The notes: generated from the sequence alone by a model not told the origin. A stretch of 64,000 nucleotides of DNA from Ancylobacter sp. Lp-2 (GCF_020523795.1 NZ_JAJALI010000006.1:124001-188000), one strand, 5' to 3'. Shown: positions 26,598 to 35,721, numbered from the stretch's first letter. Numbers and translations: made by a program.

Positions 26598-27415
26598 ATG
26601 CGAGCGAGCTTTCCGAGATGACCTCGATCACTGGTGAGGAAGCCCGCGAGGGCTTCCGTTACGACGGCTACGCCACCCTCGGCCGCCTCGGCCTCATCTA
26701 CATCGCCTCCAGCATCGTCATGGACGCCGAATGGGCGGCCATGGCGGCGCCGGGCCTGTCGATCCACACCACCCGCGTGCGCCTGCCCAAGGTCACGCTG
26801 GAAGGCATCGACCAGATGATGAACGCGCCGGAGCTGGAGCAGTCCGCCCGGCTGGTCGGCTCGGCGCCGATCGACGTGCTGTGCTTCGGCGGTACCAGCG
26901 CCTCCTTCGTCTACGGTACCGCCTATGACAAGGCGCTGATCGGCCGCATGGAGGGCTGGGCGCCGGGGGTGAAGGCCACCACCGCCTCCACCGCCTCGCT
27001 CGCCGCGCTCAAGGAGGTGAAGGCCGGCCCGGTGGCGCTCGCCACGCCCTATGTCGACGCCATCCACCAGCGGGCAATCAACTTCCTCGAATCCAACGGC
27101 CACAAGGTGCTCAACAGCGGCAATCTCGGCATCGACGAGGATTGGGCGCTCGCCGAGGTGCCGCTGGAAAAGGTGTTCGACCATGTCGTCGCCTGCGACC
27201 ACCCGGACGCCACGGCGATCTTCATCTCCTGCACCAATTTCCGCTCCGCCGGCGTCATCGAGGCGCTGGAGACCGCGCTCGGCAAGCCGGTGATCTCCGC
27301 CGTGCAGGCCTCGTTCTGGCATTGCCTGGAAGTCGCCGGCATCGACGGCGCCCGTCCCGGCTATGGCCAGCTCTTCGCCCGCCGCCTCGCTGCCGAAGGA
27401 GGAACGCCGTCATGA
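26594..27415 (+). CDS. Maleate cis-trans isomerase / arylmalonate decarboxylase-like protein (Asp/Glu racemase superfamily)
   Basis: A 273-residue cytoplasmic enzyme of the Asp/Glu racemase superfamily. Two cysteines sit where the catalytic pair is expected: Cys97 in LCFGGTSASFVYG and Cys213 in ISCTNFRSAGVIE. The SCTNxR motif is typical of maleate isomerases and their relatives. The GTG start overlaps the dctP stop (GTGA) and its own stop overlaps dctQ (ATGA). An isomerase or decarboxylase between binding protein and permease suggests the TRAP system imports maleate or a related diacid that this enzyme converts. Maleate versus a malonate derivative is unresolved. Confidence 0.85.
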   Translation: MNASELSEMTSITGEEAREGFRYDGYATLGRLGLIYIASSIVMDAEWAAMAAPGLSIHTTRVRLPKVTLEGIDQMMNAPELEQSARLVGSAPIDVLCFGGTSASFVYGTAYDKALIGRMEGWAPGVKATTASTASLAALKEVKAGPVALATPYVDAIHQRAINFLESNGHKVLNSGNLGIDEDWALAEVPLEKVFDHVVACDHPDATAIFISCTNFRSAGVIEALETALGKPVISAVQASFWHCLEVAGIDGARPGYGQLFARRLAAEGGTPS

Positions 27416-27984
27416 CCTTCAAGCTTCTGGAGGCGCGGCGCACGCCCTCCGACCTTGTCGGCCGCGCCAGCCTCATCGGTGCGGCCTCCTGGCTCTTGGA
27501 GACCGCCGGCGTGGTGCTGATGGCGGCGCTGAGCGTGCTGGTGCTCGCCAACGCGACCGGCCGCTATTTCCTCAACAACCCGCTGCCCTGGACCGAGGAG
27601 GCCGTCTCGATCCTCTTGGTGTGGATCGCCGCGGTCGGCGTGGTGCTGGCGGCGGGGCGCGGCGCCCTGGTCGGCTGCGAGATCGTCACCAGCCGGCTGA
27701 ACGCGCGCAATGCCCGCACGCTCTCGCAGGTGATCAGCTTCACCAGTGCTCTCCTGATGCTCGGCGTCGCCTGGTTCTCCTGGCGCTACATGATGGTGTT
27801 CGGCCGCGACGTCACGCCGATGCTCGACATACCCAAGTCCTGGATCTCCGGCGGCCTTCTCGCCGCCGCGCTCGGCATGGCCATCGCCTTCCTCTACCGC
27901 ACCGTCGTGCCGCACGCCCCGGTGCACATCGAGGATCTCGCGCAGGAGATCGCCGACCACCCCGCCCATGAGGTGAAACTATGA
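27412..27984 (+). CDS. dctQ: TRAP transporter small permease (DctQ family)
   Basis: A 190-residue membrane protein with four helices (about 25-50, 60-82, 104-125 and 143-165), the normal DctQ layout, and the conserved NNPLPWTEEAVSILLVW segment. It starts at an ATGA overlap with the isomerase gene and ends in an ATGA overlap with dctM. DctQ holds the DctM transporter domain and contributes to binding-protein docking. Confidence 0.92.
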   Translation: MTFKLLEARRTPSDLVGRASLIGAASWLLETAGVVLMAALSVLVLANATGRYFLNNPLPWTEEAVSILLVWIAAVGVVLAAGRGALVGCEIVTSRLNARNARTLSQVISFTSALLMLGVAWFSWRYMMVFGRDVTPMLDIPKSWISGGLLAAALGMAIAFLYRTVVPHAPVHIEDLAQEIADHPAHEVKL

Positions 27985-29267
27985 TGCTCGCCCTCGCCGG
28001 CGGCTCGCTCGTCGCCCTCTGCCTATTGGTCGTGACCGGCTTCCCGATCATCGTGGCGCTGGTCGCCTCGGTGTTCATCTTCCTGTCGATCAGCGGCGGC
28101 TGGTCGCTCGCGCTGCCGCAGCAGACGCTGACCGGCGTCGCCGACTACATCCTCGTCACCCTGCCCCTGTTCATCCTTGCCGGCGGCATCATGAACAATG
28201 GCGGCATCGCCAAGCGGCTGTTCGACTTCGCGGTGGCGCTGGTGGGGTGGATGCGCGGCGGCCTCGCCCATGTCGACGTGGTCACCTCGGTGCTGTTCGG
28301 CGGCATGATCGGCACCTCGGTGGCCGATCTCGCCGGCACCGGCTCGGTCACCATCCCGCATCTGAAGAAGCACGGCTATCCCGGTCCCTTCGCCGCAGCG
28401 GTCACCGCCACCTCCTCGGGGATCGGCGTGCTGATACCGCCCTCCTCGCCGATGATCCTCTATTCGGCGGTGACGGGCACCTCGCTCGGCGCGCTGTTCC
28501 TCGCCGGCGTGGTGCCGGGCCTGTTGATGGGCGGCATGATGATGGGGGTGATCTCCTTCCTCGCGCCGCGCCGGGGCTGGGGCACCGCCGGGCCTTTCAT
28601 GCCGGCCGAGGTGTGGCGCACCGGCAAGCGCGCCATCCTGCCGCTCGGCCTGCCGGCCTTCATCCTGATCAGCCTGATCTCCGGCGTGTGCACGCCGAGC
28701 GAGGCCGGCGCCTTCGCCCTCGCCTATGCGTTCGTCCTGTCGAAATTCGTCTACCGCTCGATCACCTGGTCGGAACTGCGCCAGGTGACGGTGGATGGGG
28801 TGATCATGACCGGCGAGGTGTTGATCGTGGTGGGCTTCTCCACCGCGCTCGGCTGGGCGCTGTCGCAGGCCAAGGTACCGATCGCGCTGGCCGACGGCCT
28901 TCAGATGCTGTTCCCCTTCGAGGGGCAGACGCTGAAGCTGCTGGTCCTGCTGCTGCTGGCGCTGATCGCCGGCATGGTGCTCGACCCGCTGATCCCGATG
29001 ATCATGCCGGTGCTGCTGCCCTCGCTGATCGCCATGCAGGTCGACCTCGTGCATTTCGGCGTGCTGATCGTGGTGACGGTGGTGATCGGCCAGATCACCC
29101 CGCCGGTCGCCATCGCGATATTGGTGTCCGCCAAGATCGCGCGGGAGGACGTGGTGCATGTGTTCCGCGCCAACATGCCGTTCTTCTGGGGCATGATCGC
29201 GTTCCTCATCCTGCTCACCGCGGTGCCGTGGCTCTCCACCGGCCTGCCGTCGCTGATGGCGGAATGA
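27981..29267 (+). CDS. dctM: TRAP transporter large permease (DctM family)
   Basis: A 428-residue membrane protein with about twelve hydrophobic segments, the size of DctM. Landmarks are GGIMNNGGIAKRLFDFAVALVGW near residue 60, the GTGSVTIPHLKKHGYP loop near 118, IPPSSPMILY near 152 and the second hairpin near 340-370 (LIPMIMPVLLP, GQITPPVAIAI). It performs sodium-driven uptake with DctQ and DctP. It is the last gene of the TRAP operon; the RND operon starts 169 bases later. Confidence 0.95.
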   Translation: MMLALAGGSLVALCLLVVTGFPIIVALVASVFIFLSISGGWSLALPQQTLTGVADYILVTLPLFILAGGIMNNGGIAKRLFDFAVALVGWMRGGLAHVDVVTSVLFGGMIGTSVADLAGTGSVTIPHLKKHGYPGPFAAAVTATSSGIGVLIPPSSPMILYSAVTGTSLGALFLAGVVPGLLMGGMMMGVISFLAPRRGWGTAGPFMPAEVWRTGKRAILPLGLPAFILISLISGVCTPSEAGAFALAYAFVLSKFVYRSITWSELRQVTVDGVIMTGEVLIVVGFSTALGWALSQAKVPIALADGLQMLFPFEGQTLKLLVLLLLALIAGMVLDPLIPMIMPVLLPSLIAMQVDLVHFGVLIVVTVVIGQITPPVAIAILVSAKIAREDVVHVFRANMPFFWGMIAFLILLTAVPWLSTGLPSLMAE

Positions 29268-29308
29268 ACGCGCCGGCGGCGGCCCGAGGGTCGTCGCCGG
29301 ATCTTTCG

Positions 29309-29397
29309 GCGACAAATGTAACAATCCGTCGCGCATCGATGCCTCGCGACAGCTGACGACAAAATCGATGGTGCATCGCGGAAACTCCGCGACAAAT
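29309..29397. promoter_or_regulatory. GCGACA repeats upstream of the RND operon
   Basis: GCGACAAAT occurs at 29309-29317 and 29389-29397, GCGACA at 29346-29351 and a relaxed ACGACAAAAT at 29356-29365, all within the 169-base gap before the pump genes. The same nine-base word occurs before the response regulator gene at 34939-34947. It is a likely binding motif of that OmpR-type regulator. Confidence 0.5.
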
Positions 29398-29436
29398 GCC
29401 CGCTAGCGTCCCTCCCGGTTCAAACAAGGGACAGCT

Positions 29437-30651
29437 ATGCGCACCCCCGTCACTCGTGCCGTGACACTTGCCGCCGGTCTGTCGGTCGCCGCCGCGCTCG
29501 CCGCCTTCCATCTCGTCTTCGAGATCCCGGCCGGTCTGCCGTCCTCCGCGCAGGCACAGAGCCCGCAACCGGCCGCCGCGCCGCCCACGGTGACGGTCGC
29601 CCCCCCGGTGCGGCGCGAGATCGTCGAATGGCGCGAATTCGCCGGCCGCTTCGAGCCCAGCGCCGCGGTGGAGATCCGCGGCCGCGTCGTCGGCCACCTC
29701 GCCTCCATCGATGTCGAGGACGGCGCGCTGGTCGAGGCGGGCCAGTTGCTCTTCACCATCGATCCCCGCCCCTACCGCGCCGCGCTCGACGAGGCCCGCG
29801 CCCAGCTCGCCAGCGCCGCGGCGCAGGTCGAGCTCGCCGATCTCGAACTCAACCGCGCCGAGCAACTGGTCAGCTCCAGCGCCGTCTCGCAGTCGACCCT
29901 CGACCAGCGCCGCCAGCAGAAGAAGGCCGCCGACGCCGCCCGGGCGCTGGCGGAGGCCTCCGTCTCCAGCGCCGAGATCGATCTCGGTTTCACCGACATC
30001 CGCGCGCCCTTCGCCGGGCGGGTGTCCAATCGCCGGCTCGACATCGGCGCGCTGGTGTCGGACGGCGCCATCCTGACCACGCTGGTGGCGCTCGACCCGC
30101 TGTATTTCGTGTTCGACATCAGCGAGCAGGACCTACTGGCCTACCGGCAGGCCGCCGAGAGCGGCACGCTGCCGCTGCTCTACGACCGCCGCATCGCCGT
30201 CGAGGCGCGCGGGCAAGCCGACCGCGACTGGCCGCACAAGGGCACCGTCGATTTCGTCGACAACCGGCTCGAGGCCGGCGCCGGCACGCTCAGGGCCCGG
30301 GCGGTGATCGCCAATGCCGACGACGCCGTCATCCCCGGCCAGTTCGGCCATGTGCGCCTGCCCTTCTCCGGCAGCTATGCGGCGATGCTGGTGCCCGAGA
30401 CCGCGCTGACCACCGACCAGGCCGACCGCGCGGTGTTCACGGTGGCGGAAGACGGCACGGTCGCCTCCGCCCGGGTGCAGCTCGGCCCGCGCCAGGATGA
30501 CGGGCTGCGCATCGTGCGCAGCGGCCTCGATCCCGAGGACCGCGTCGTCGTTGGCGGCCTGATGCGGGTACGCGCCGGGCAGAAGGTGACCACGCAGACG
30601 GCGGAGGCCGAGCCGCGCGCCGCCGCGCTCGCTCCTATCCCCGCCAACTGA
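29437..30651 (+). CDS. RND efflux pump periplasmic adaptor (AcrA/MexA-like)
   Basis: A 404-residue membrane fusion protein with an N-terminal export/anchor segment (about 8-40). The first lipoyl half is near 75-110 (IRGRVVGHLASIDVEDGALVEAGQLLFTID), a coiled-coil hairpin near 115-185, the second lipoyl half near 185-215 (IRAPFAGRVSNRRLDIGALV), then beta-barrel and membrane-proximal domains. It connects the RND protein to an outer-membrane channel, which is not encoded here. It is 11 bases upstream of the RND gene. Confidence 0.93.
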   Translation: MRTPVTRAVTLAAGLSVAAALAAFHLVFEIPAGLPSSAQAQSPQPAAAPPTVTVAPPVRREIVEWREFAGRFEPSAAVEIRGRVVGHLASIDVEDGALVEAGQLLFTIDPRPYRAALDEARAQLASAAAQVELADLELNRAEQLVSSSAVSQSTLDQRRQQKKAADAARALAEASVSSAEIDLGFTDIRAPFAGRVSNRRLDIGALVSDGAILTTLVALDPLYFVFDISEQDLLAYRQAAESGTLPLLYDRRIAVEARGQADRDWPHKGTVDFVDNRLEAGAGTLRARAVIANADDAVIPGQFGHVRLPFSGSYAAMLVPETALTTDQADRAVFTVAEDGTVASARVQLGPRQDDGLRIVRSGLDPEDRVVVGGLMRVRAGQKVTTQTAEAEPRAAALAPIPAN

Positions 30652-30662
30652 GGGACGGTCCG

Positions 30663-33600
30663 ATGCGCCTCGCCCATTTCTGCATCGACCGGCCGATCTT
30701 CGCCACCGTGCTGTCGATCCTCATCGTGCTGGTCGGCCTCGCCGGCTACGTCACCCTGCCGATCGCGCAATATCCGGAGATCGCTCCGCCCACCGTGGTG
30801 GTGAGCGCGCAATATCCCGGCGCCTCCGCCGAGGTGCTCAGCAACACGGTGGCCACCCCGATCGAGCAGGAGATCAACGGCGTCGAGAACATGCTCTACA
30901 TGTCCTCGCAGGCGACCGGCGACGGCCAGCTCTCCATCACCGTCACCTTCGCGCTCGGCACCGATATCGACGACGCGCAGGTGCAGGTGCAGAACCGCGT
31001 CGCGGTGGCCTCGCCGCGCCTGCCGGAGGCGGTCAGCCGCGTCGGCGTCACGGTCCGCAAGTCGTCACCGGACATCCTCATGGTGGTGCAGCTGTTCTCG
31101 CCGGACAATTCGCGCGATCAGCTCTATCTCTCCAACTACGCCACCCTCCAGCTGCGCGACGCGCTGCTGCGGGTGCCGGGCGTCGGCGACGTGCGCCTGC
31201 CGGCCTCGCGCGACTACGCGATGGTGATCTGGCTCGATCCTGACCGTGTCGCCGCGCGCAATCTCACCGCCGGCGAGGTGGTGGAGGCGCTGGCGGCGCA
31301 GAACGTGCAGGTCGCCGCCGGCATGCTCAATCAGCCGCCAGTACCGCCGGGCGGCGCCTTCCAGCTCAATGTCGAGACGCTGGGCCGGCTGTCCGAACCG
31401 GCGCAGTTCGAGAACATCATCGTGCGCACCGATGCGGATGGCCGCGTCACCCGCGTGCGCGACATCGCCCGCGTCGAGCTCACGGCGCAAAGCTATCGCG
31501 CCGGCGCCAATCTGGACGGCCGTCCGGCGCAGCCCGTCCAGGTGGTCCAGCAGCCGGGCACGAACGCGCTGGAAACCTCCGAGCGGGTCGTGGCGGAAAT
31601 GCGCCAGCTCGGCGAGACGCTGCCGTCCGGCGTCGCCTACGACATTCCCTTCAATCCGACGCTGTTCATCGAGGAGTCGGTCAACGAAGTCTACAAGACC
31701 CTCGGCGAGGCGATCCTGCTCGTGGTCGTCGTGGTCATCCTGTTCCTGCAGAGCTGGCGTGCCGCGGTCATTCCCATCCTCGCCATCCCGATCTCGCTGA
31801 TCGGCACCTTCGCGGTGATGGCGGCGCTCGGCTACTCGCTCAACAACCTGTCGTTGCTCGGGCTGGTGCTGGCCATCGGCATCGTCGTCGACGACGCCAT
31901 CGTGGTGGTGGAGAACATCGAGCGGCATCTGCGCGCCGGCCTGTCGCCGCGCGACGCCGCGCATCGCTCGATGGACGAGATTTCCGGCGCGCTGGTCGCC
32001 ATCGCGCTGGTGCTGTCGGCGGTGTTCATTCCGGCCGCGCTGATCCCCGGCATTTCCGGCCAGTTCTTCCGGCAGTTCGCTGTCACTATCGCCGTCTCGA
32101 CGATCATCTCCGCCTTCGTCTCGCTCACGCTGAGCCCCGCCCTCGGGGCGCTGCTGCTGAAGCCGCACCACGCGCATGCACCCCGCCGGGGGCCGCTCGG
32201 CTGGCTGGGGCGCGGCTTTTCCGCCTTCAATACCGGCTTCGACCGGCTCTCCTCCGGCTATGGCGGGATGACCCGGCGGGTGCTGCGGCTCGGCGCGCTC
32301 GCGCTCATTCCCTATGCCGGTCTCATCGCTCTCACCGGCTGGCAGCTCGAACGGGCGCCGCGCGGCTTCATCCCGGAGATGGACCAGGGCTATTTCATCA
32401 CCTCGGTGCAGTTGCCGCCCGGCTCGGCGCTGCCGCGCACCGAGGCGGCGATGATCCAGCTGTCGAACCGATTGATGGAAATGGACGGCGTCGTCCATGT
32501 CGTCGCCATGGCCGGCATCGACGGCGCCACCTCCACCAGCAACTCCGCCGGCGGCATCGCCTTCGTCATCCTCGAACCCTTCGCCGAGCGGGCGGCGCGC
32601 GGCCTCGACGTCGATACCGTGATGGCGGCGATGCCGCGCCAGACCGCCGATATCGACGCGGCCCGACTGGTACCGATCAAGCCGCCGTCGGTACGCGGCA
32701 TGGGCAATACCGGCGGCTTCAAGATGATGGTGCAGGACCGCACCGGCGGCACGCCGGCCGATCTCGAAACCGCGATCGGCGCCGTGGTGGCGGAAGCCGC
32801 CCGCCATCCCGAGCTGGTGCGCGTCTTCTCCTCCTTCAACACCGCCACCCCGAAGCTCTATGCCGACATCGACCGGGTGAAGGCGGAAATGCTCGGCGTG
32901 CCGTCGAGCCGGGTGTTCGAGGCGCTGGAGGTCTATCTCGGCTCCGCCTATGTCAACGACTTCAATCTCCTCGGCCGCACCTTCCAGGTACGGGCGCAGG
33001 CCGACGGCGCCTTCCGCCAGGATCCCGCCACCATCGCCAACTTCAAGACCCGCAGCGACAGCGACGCCATGGTGCCGTTGAGCGCGGTGGCGAATTTCGA
33101 GGAGCGCACCGGCCCCTATCGCATGCCGCGCTACAACCTCTCCATGGCCGGCGAGGTGCAGGGAGCGGCGGCGCCGGGCACCTCGACCGCCGGCGCGCTC
33201 GACAGCATGGAGGCGATCGCCACCAACGTCCTGCCGGCCGGCTACAGCTTCGAATGGACCGAGCTTGCCCTCCAGGAGCGGCTTGCCGGCAGCTCCGGGC
33301 TGATCGTCTTCGCCGCCTCCATCGTCTTCGTCTTCCTGCTGCTGGCGGCGCAGTACGAGAGCTGGATGCTGCCACTTTCCGTCATGCTCATCGTGCCATT
33401 GTGCCTGCTGGCGTCGATATCCGGCCTGCTGGTCGCCGCGATGAGCGTCGACATCCTCGCGCAGATCGGCTTCGTGGTGCTGATCGGCCTCGCCGCCAAG
33501 AACGCCATCCTGGTGGTGGAGTTCGCCCGCCAGCGCGAGGGGGAGGGCCTCGGCCCGGCCGAGGCGGCGGTGGACGCGGCGCGGGTGCGGCTGCGGCCGA

Positions 33601-33818
33601 TCCTGATGACCTCGCTCGCCTTCATCCTCGGCGTGATGCCGCTGGTGCTGGCCGAGGGCGCCGGCGCCGAGCTGCGCCGCTCGCTCGGGGTGACCGTCTT
33701 CGCCGGCATGCTCGGGGTCACGCTGTTCGGCCTTCTCTTCACCCCGGCCTTCTACGCCATCTGCCGCGCCCTGCCCCGGCGGTCGGGCGCTTCGGTGCCG
33801 GCGAACGAACACGCCTGA
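30663..33818 (+). CDS. RND family multidrug efflux transporter, HAE1 type (AcrB/MexB-like)
   Basis: A 1051-residue inner-membrane proton-driven transporter, the normal length for AcrB-type proteins. The N-terminus FCIDRPIFATVLSILIVLVG is typical. The proton-relay residues are present: two Asp in GIVVDDAIVVVENIERH (helix 4) and the Lys in GLAAKNAILVVEFA (helix 10). Large periplasmic loops follow helices 1 and 7. Substrates are likely amphiphilic drugs, solvents or host compounds. It is co-transcribed with the adaptor, and a small membrane protein follows 50 bases after it. Confidence 0.96.
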   Translation: MRLAHFCIDRPIFATVLSILIVLVGLAGYVTLPIAQYPEIAPPTVVVSAQYPGASAEVLSNTVATPIEQEINGVENMLYMSSQATGDGQLSITVTFALGTDIDDAQVQVQNRVAVASPRLPEAVSRVGVTVRKSSPDILMVVQLFSPDNSRDQLYLSNYATLQLRDALLRVPGVGDVRLPASRDYAMVIWLDPDRVAARNLTAGEVVEALAAQNVQVAAGMLNQPPVPPGGAFQLNVETLGRLSEPAQFENIIVRTDADGRVTRVRDIARVELTAQSYRAGANLDGRPAQPVQVVQQPGTNALETSERVVAEMRQLGETLPSGVAYDIPFNPTLFIEESVNEVYKTLGEAILLVVVVVILFLQSWRAAVIPILAIPISLIGTFAVMAALGYSLNNLSLLGLVLAIGIVVDDAIVVVENIERHLRAGLSPRDAAHRSMDEISGALVAIALVLSAVFIPAALIPGISGQFFRQFAVTIAVSTIISAFVSLTLSPALGALLLKPHHAHAPRRGPLGWLGRGFSAFNTGFDRLSSGYGGMTRRVLRLGALALIPYAGLIALTGWQLERAPRGFIPEMDQGYFITSVQLPPGSALPRTEAAMIQLSNRLMEMDGVVHVVAMAGIDGATSTSNSAGGIAFVILEPFAERAARGLDVDTVMAAMPRQTADIDAARLVPIKPPSVRGMGNTGGFKMMVQDRTGGTPADLETAIGAVVAEAARHPELVRVFSSFNTATPKLYADIDRVKAEMLGVPSSRVFEALEVYLGSAYVNDFNLLGRTFQVRAQADGAFRQDPATIANFKTRSDSDAMVPLSAVANFEERTGPYRMPRYNLSMAGEVQGAAAPGTSTAGALDSMEAIATNVLPAGYSFEWTELALQERLAGSSGLIVFAASIVFVFLLLAAQYESWMLPLSVMLIVPLCLLASISGLLVAAMSVDILAQIGFVVLIGLAAKNAILVVEFARQREGEGLGPAEAAVDAARVRLRPILMTSLAFILGVMPLVLAEGAGAELRRSLGVTVFAGMLGVTLFGLLFTPAFYAICRALPRRSGASVPANEHA

Positions 33819-33837
33819 GGCCGCCGCGCGCGGCCTC
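33817..33837. other. Hairpin after the RND gene
   Basis: GAGGCCGC, five bases, GCGGCCTC begins two bases before the end of the RND stop codon. There is no T-run. It may partly terminate or stabilise the message before the small downstream gene. Confidence 0.35.
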
Positions 33838-33868
33838 GCACGACTATTTCCATGGAACGGAGGTTCAC

Positions 33869-34213
33869 ATGTCCGACCATCCCGAACGCCCCTCCCCGCG
33901 CTGGCGCGACATCGGCGCCGGCTTCCTGCTCACCGCCGCCGTCCTGCTCGGCATGGTCGTGTTCGGCGATGCCGGGTCCGACATCGACCCGCTCGCCCTG
34001 CGCGCCGCCGACCCGCCGATCGTCAGCCGGCAGGTCGCCGACGACTGGCAGGAGAACGACGCATGGGGGCTGTATGACGACTGGCGGCCCGGCGAGCCGC
34101 CGACCTATCAGGTGACGACGCCGGAGGTCTCCTCGCGCGCCCGGCTGTACTGCCGTGGCGAACTGCCCGCCGCCTTCCTCGACGTGCTGCTGGAGGAATA
34201 CGCGCGCTCCTAG
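33869..34213 (+). CDS. Small single-pass membrane protein of unknown function downstream of the RND pump
   Basis: A 114-residue protein with a strong CGGAGG ribosome site before the ATG. One hydrophobic helix lies at about residues 15-35 (GAGFLLTAAVLLGMVVFG). It is followed by a roughly 75-residue acidic, aromatic-rich periplasmic part with DDWQENDAWGLYDDWRPGEP. I do not recognise the family. Being 50 bases behind the RND gene suggests a pump accessory or envelope-stress protein, which is inference only. Confidence 0.72.
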   Translation: MSDHPERPSPRWRDIGAGFLLTAAVLLGMVVFGDAGSDIDPLALRAADPPIVSRQVADDWQENDAWGLYDDWRPGEPPTYQVTTPEVSSRARLYCRGELPAAFLDVLLEEYARS

Positions 34214-34545
34214 GCAATGCCCCCCGCTCCGGCGGGGGCGAGCGCGCGGGACATCGCGCCGGCGGCCCCCATCGCCGGCGCGATGTCATCTCGAACGGCC
34301 AGCCACCATGCATCGGGGCAAGCCGTGACCGAAGCTCCGCAAAACTCACCCCGATCCGGCAAATGTATCCGCTGCCCAGAAACCTACAATTCCGATCGCC
34401 ACGGATACATTGTCGGCACATATCGCCAAAACCCTGCGACAGGGCACGTTCATCTTTGCCATCAGACGACCACGACCGGGTCGTCGCCGAAAAGTTGTTT
34501 CCCTGAAGCCGACGGCTTCATCCAAGCAACCAAAAGGAATGGCAT
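34214..34545. other. Intergenic region with a 10-base inverted repeat
   Basis: No gene is seen in these 332 bases. A perfect inverted repeat, AATGTATCCG at 34362-34371 and CGGATACATT at 34402-34411, has arms 40 bases apart centre to centre, about four helical turns, which fits two bound protein units. It lies about 135-185 bases before the small periplasmic protein gene and probably belongs to that promoter. Confidence 0.5.
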
Positions 34546-34824
34546 ATGCGAATTCATACCGTCCGCGCCCTCGCCGCTCTTCTCTTGGCCGCCGCCGCTC
34601 TCACGCCGGCGAGCGCCGAGCTGCGCGCCTCCAGCGACGCCGAGCGCTATGCCGAGGCGCCGCGCAGCGCGCAGCAAGCCAAGCCGGCCCAGCGCGACGA
34701 GCCTCCCTCTTCCGCCAAGCCGGCCACCGCCCAGCAGCCCCGCGCCACCAAGACCCCTACCACCGTCGGCATCGTGCCCGACATCGCCCGCACCATCGAA
34801 CAGAACGCCCGCGGCGGCCGCTGA
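34546..34824 (+). CDS. Small secreted protein, Ala/Pro/Lys-rich, unknown function
   Basis: A 92-residue protein with a clear signal peptide (residues 1-24, MRIHTVRALAALLLAAAALT, cleavage after ASA). The mature 68 residues are low in hydrophobic content and rich in Ala, Pro, Lys and Gln, with a more conserved-looking end TVGIVPDIARTIEQNARGGR. It is probably a disordered periplasmic protein. AAAAGGAA before the ATG is an acceptable ribosome site. It lies between an RND pump and a two-component system and could be a sensor ligand or stress protein; no family recognised. Confidence 0.65.
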   Translation: MRIHTVRALAALLLAAAALTPASAELRASSDAERYAEAPRSAQQAKPAQRDEPPSSAKPATAQQPRATKTPTTVGIVPDIARTIEQNARGGR

Positions 34825-34832
34825 ACCGGGGG

Positions 34833-34864
34833 CCGCGAACCCGCCTTCCGGGCGGCGTTCGCGG
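34833..34864 (+). terminator. GC-rich hairpin after the small periplasmic protein gene
   Basis: CCGCGAAC...GTTCGCGG forms an 8-base stem extended by an inner CCGCC/GGCGG stem, starting eight bases after the stop. It has no T-run, so it is a weak call as an intrinsic terminator. Confidence 0.4.
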
Positions 34865-34897
34865 TGCCGGCGGCCGGGGGCGCCCCCGCCGGGAGGA

Positions 34898-34947
34898 ATT
34901 GTCGCAAGCCATCACGTGTGCGGCACCCGCGACATTCTGCGACAAAT
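34898..34947. promoter_or_regulatory. GCGACA repeats upstream of the response regulator gene
   Basis: GCGACATTCT and GCGACAAATT stand head to tail with a 10-base period (34929-34948), the arrangement bound by OmpR-family dimers. An inverted copy ATTGTCGC is at 34898-34905. The word GCGACAAAT is shared with the RND promoter, which suggests autoregulation and control of the pump. Confidence 0.5.
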
Positions 34948-35001
34948 TTTTCGGTCGGCCCGCGAATTCTCCCTGTATTGGAATGGGCGAAGGACCAGCC
35001 G

Positions 35002-35721
35002 ATGGAAGCGACACCGCACATTGCCGTCGTCGACGACAATCGCGACATCCGCGATCTCGTCGGCAAATATCTGCAGAAGCACGACTACCGCGTGAGCCTC
35101 GCCGAGAACGCGGCGGCGCTGCGGCGCCTCGTCGAGCGCAACGCCATCGACCTCGTGGTGCTCGACATCATGATGCCCGGCGAGGACGGCCTGTCGCTCT
35201 GCCGCTTCCTGCGCGAGACCACCCAGCTGCCGGTGATCATGCTGACCGCGATGGCGGAGGAAACCGACCGCATCGTCGGGCTGGAGCTCGGCGCCGACGA
35301 CTATCTCACCAAGCCGTTCAACCCGCGCGAATTACTGGCCCGCATCAAGGCGGTGATGCGCCGGGTGCAGAGCCTGCCTCCGCAGCGGGCGCAGATCCAG
35401 GCGAAGGAAGTGCGCTTCGACCGCTGGCTGCTCCATGTCGGGCGCCGCGAGCTCATCGATCAGGACGGCATGAGCGTGCCGCTCTCCACCGCCGAGTTCC
35501 GGCTGCTCAGCGTGTTTCTCGACCATGCCGGGCTGGTGCTCAGCCGCGACCAGCTGCTCGACCTGGCGGTCGGACGCAATGCCGAGCCGTTCGATCGGGC
35601 GATCGACAACCGCGTGAGCCGGCTGCGCAAGAAGATCGAGAGCGATCCGAAATCGCCGGCGCTGATCAAGACCCATTGGGGCGGCGGCTACAGCTTCTCC
35701 GCCGAGGTGGTGTCGCAATGA
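35002..35721 (+). CDS. OmpR-family response regulator
   Basis: A 239-residue two-component regulator. The receiver covers residues 5-120 with acidic pair Asp11/Asp12, phospho-acceptor Asp55 in [10 protein letters not shown] and Lys in [10 protein letters not shown] winged-helix output domain covers about 140-235 ([33 protein letters not shown]). The ATG at 35002 has AAGGA before it; the longer frame upstream is promoter. It overlaps the kinase gene by four bases. Shared GCGACA sites suggest it regulates itself and the RND pump. Confidence 0.95.
   Translation: MEATPHIAVVDDNRDIRDLVGKYLQKHDYRVSLAENAAALRRLVERNAIDLVVLDIMMPGEDGLSLCRFLRETTQLPVIMLTAMAEETDRIVGLELGADDYLTKPFNPRELLARIKAVMRRVQSLPPQRAQIQAKEVRFDRWLLHVGRRELIDQDGMSVPLSTAEFRLLSVFLDHAGLVLSRDQLLDLAVGRNAEPFDRAIDNRVSRLRKKIESDPKSPALIKTHWGGGYSFSAEVVSQ

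Noticed and set aside
31065-33812. 915-codon frame on the minus strand
   Set aside because: Antisense shadow of the RND transporter, with no family signature and a skewed composition.
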